A stretch of DNA of 6,282 bases from Streptomyces sp. NRRL WC-3549 (GTDB lineage Bacteria > Actinomycetota > Actinomycetes > Streptomycetales > Streptomycetaceae), in contig NZ_KL585413.1 in assembly GCF_000721935.1 (NCBI RefSeq), positions 66,658 through 72,939 of the forward strand. The letters run 5' to 3'. Below, in pieces: positions 6,054 through 6,282 of this stretch. The position numbers and the translations under genes are program-made. Within the stretch, counting starts at the first letter, position 1; every line of letters starts with the position of its first letter. Below the pieces are notes generated by a model. It saw only the letters and a program-made list of their open reading frames with translations, was not told the origin of the DNA and did no database searches.

Positions 6054-6068
6054 TTCCATGATGCGGAA
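6054..6068. promoter_or_regulatory. Operator-like site 2 before gcl
   Basis: TTCCATGATGCGGAA has perfect TTCC/GGAA outer arms around 7 nt. Its centre lies 21 bp from that of site 1, two helical turns, so two dimers would sit on the same face of the DNA just downstream of the promoter. Confidence 0.45.
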
Positions 6069-6117
6069 ATGGTGCTCTCAGGTGGCGCGACAGAGCCCGA
6101 ATCCACCACGTCCGAGC

Positions 6118-6122
6118 AGGAG
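6118..6122 (+). promoter_or_regulatory. Ribosome binding site of gcl
   Basis: AGGAG ends 6 nt before the ATG at 6129, an ideal arrangement. It selects that start over the in-frame ATG three codons later at 6138. Confidence 0.75.
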
Positions 6123-6128
6123 TCCCCC

Positions 6129-6282
6129 ATGCCCCGTATGACCGCTGCCCGCGCGGCAGTCGAGATCCTCAAGCGCGAAGGCGTCAGCGACGCGTTCGGT
6201 GTGCCGGGTGCCGCGATCAATCCGTTCTACGCGGCGCTCGAAGCGGCCGGCGGGGTGCGCCACACGCTGGCCCGCCATGTCG
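6129..6282 (+). CDS. gcl: Glyoxylate carboligase (tartronate-semialdehyde synthase), N-terminal part
   Basis: Only the first 51 codons are in the window; the gene runs off the right edge. The enzyme joins two glyoxylate molecules, releasing CO2 and forming tartronate semialdehyde. It uses thiamine diphosphate, with FAD bound as in related synthases. The visible part reads [18 protein letters not shown], then [16 protein letters not shown] and [11 protein letters not shown], closely matching my memory of the Escherichia coli Gcl N-terminus. The decisive residue is the last complete codon: V51 in RHV. Related acetolactate synthases have the catalytic Glu there (RHE), whereas Gcl is known for replacing it with Val. 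The pathway is glyoxylate use after allantoin/purine or glycolate breakdown, and genes such as hydroxypyruvate isomerase and tartronate-semialdehyde reductase often follow. The promoter and paired operator-like sites upstream suggest repression relieved by a pathway metabolite. Confidence 0.93.
   Translation, partial: MPRMTAARAAVEILKREGVSDAFGVPGAAINPFYAALEAAGGVRHTLARHV

Noticed and set aside
6058..6141. A 27-codon upstream frame in the gcl leader, overlapping the gcl start
   Set aside because: There is no Shine-Dalgarno before its ATG, and its beginning is explained by the operator-like site. Translational control is possible but unsupported.

Overview
The window is very GC-rich, with third codon positions almost always G or C. 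Together with GTG starts, a LuxR-type regulator, a single rare TTA codon and the protein families present, this points to an actinomycete, most likely Streptomyces. It looks like chromosomal metabolic DNA. I saw no transposase, integrase, CRISPR array, tRNA or rRNA.

Layout from left to right. Positions 1-100 are non-coding and GC-rich, with a perfect 16-bp tandem repeat and a weak hairpin. A GAF/LuxR-type regulator runs leftwards (start best placed at 940, stop at 101). It is divergent from two translationally coupled acyl-CoA synthetase genes (1058-2734 and 2731-4341, overlapping as ATGA). The region between them holds three adjacent inverted repeats, a good candidate for shared or autoregulatory control. 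The second synthetase converges with a leftward group of three genes: a Cys-rich protein with a restriction-endonuclease-like C-terminus (5886-5170), a GNAT acetyltransferase (5149-4622) and an 85-residue unknown protein (4549-4292) whose third codon is TTA. A divergent gap of 242 bp (5887-6128) then leads rightwards into the first 51 codons of glyoxylate carboligase (gcl). That gap contains a sigma-70-like promoter and two 15-bp operator-like sites on the same helical face.

How the genes may work together: the regulator and the two ligases probably form one unit that senses a signal and activates carboxylic or fatty acids to CoA thioesters. gcl starts a separate unit, the glyoxylate-to-tartronate-semialdehyde route used in allantoin/purine and glycolate catabolism. 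The middle leftward group has no clear link to either. No obviously new multi-gene system is visible. The least explained items are the operator pair before gcl, the three inverted repeats before the ligases, the Gly-to-Asp change in the A8 motif of the first ligase, the duplicated Cys motif joined to a nuclease-like fold that lacks its lysine, and the TTA-containing small gene.
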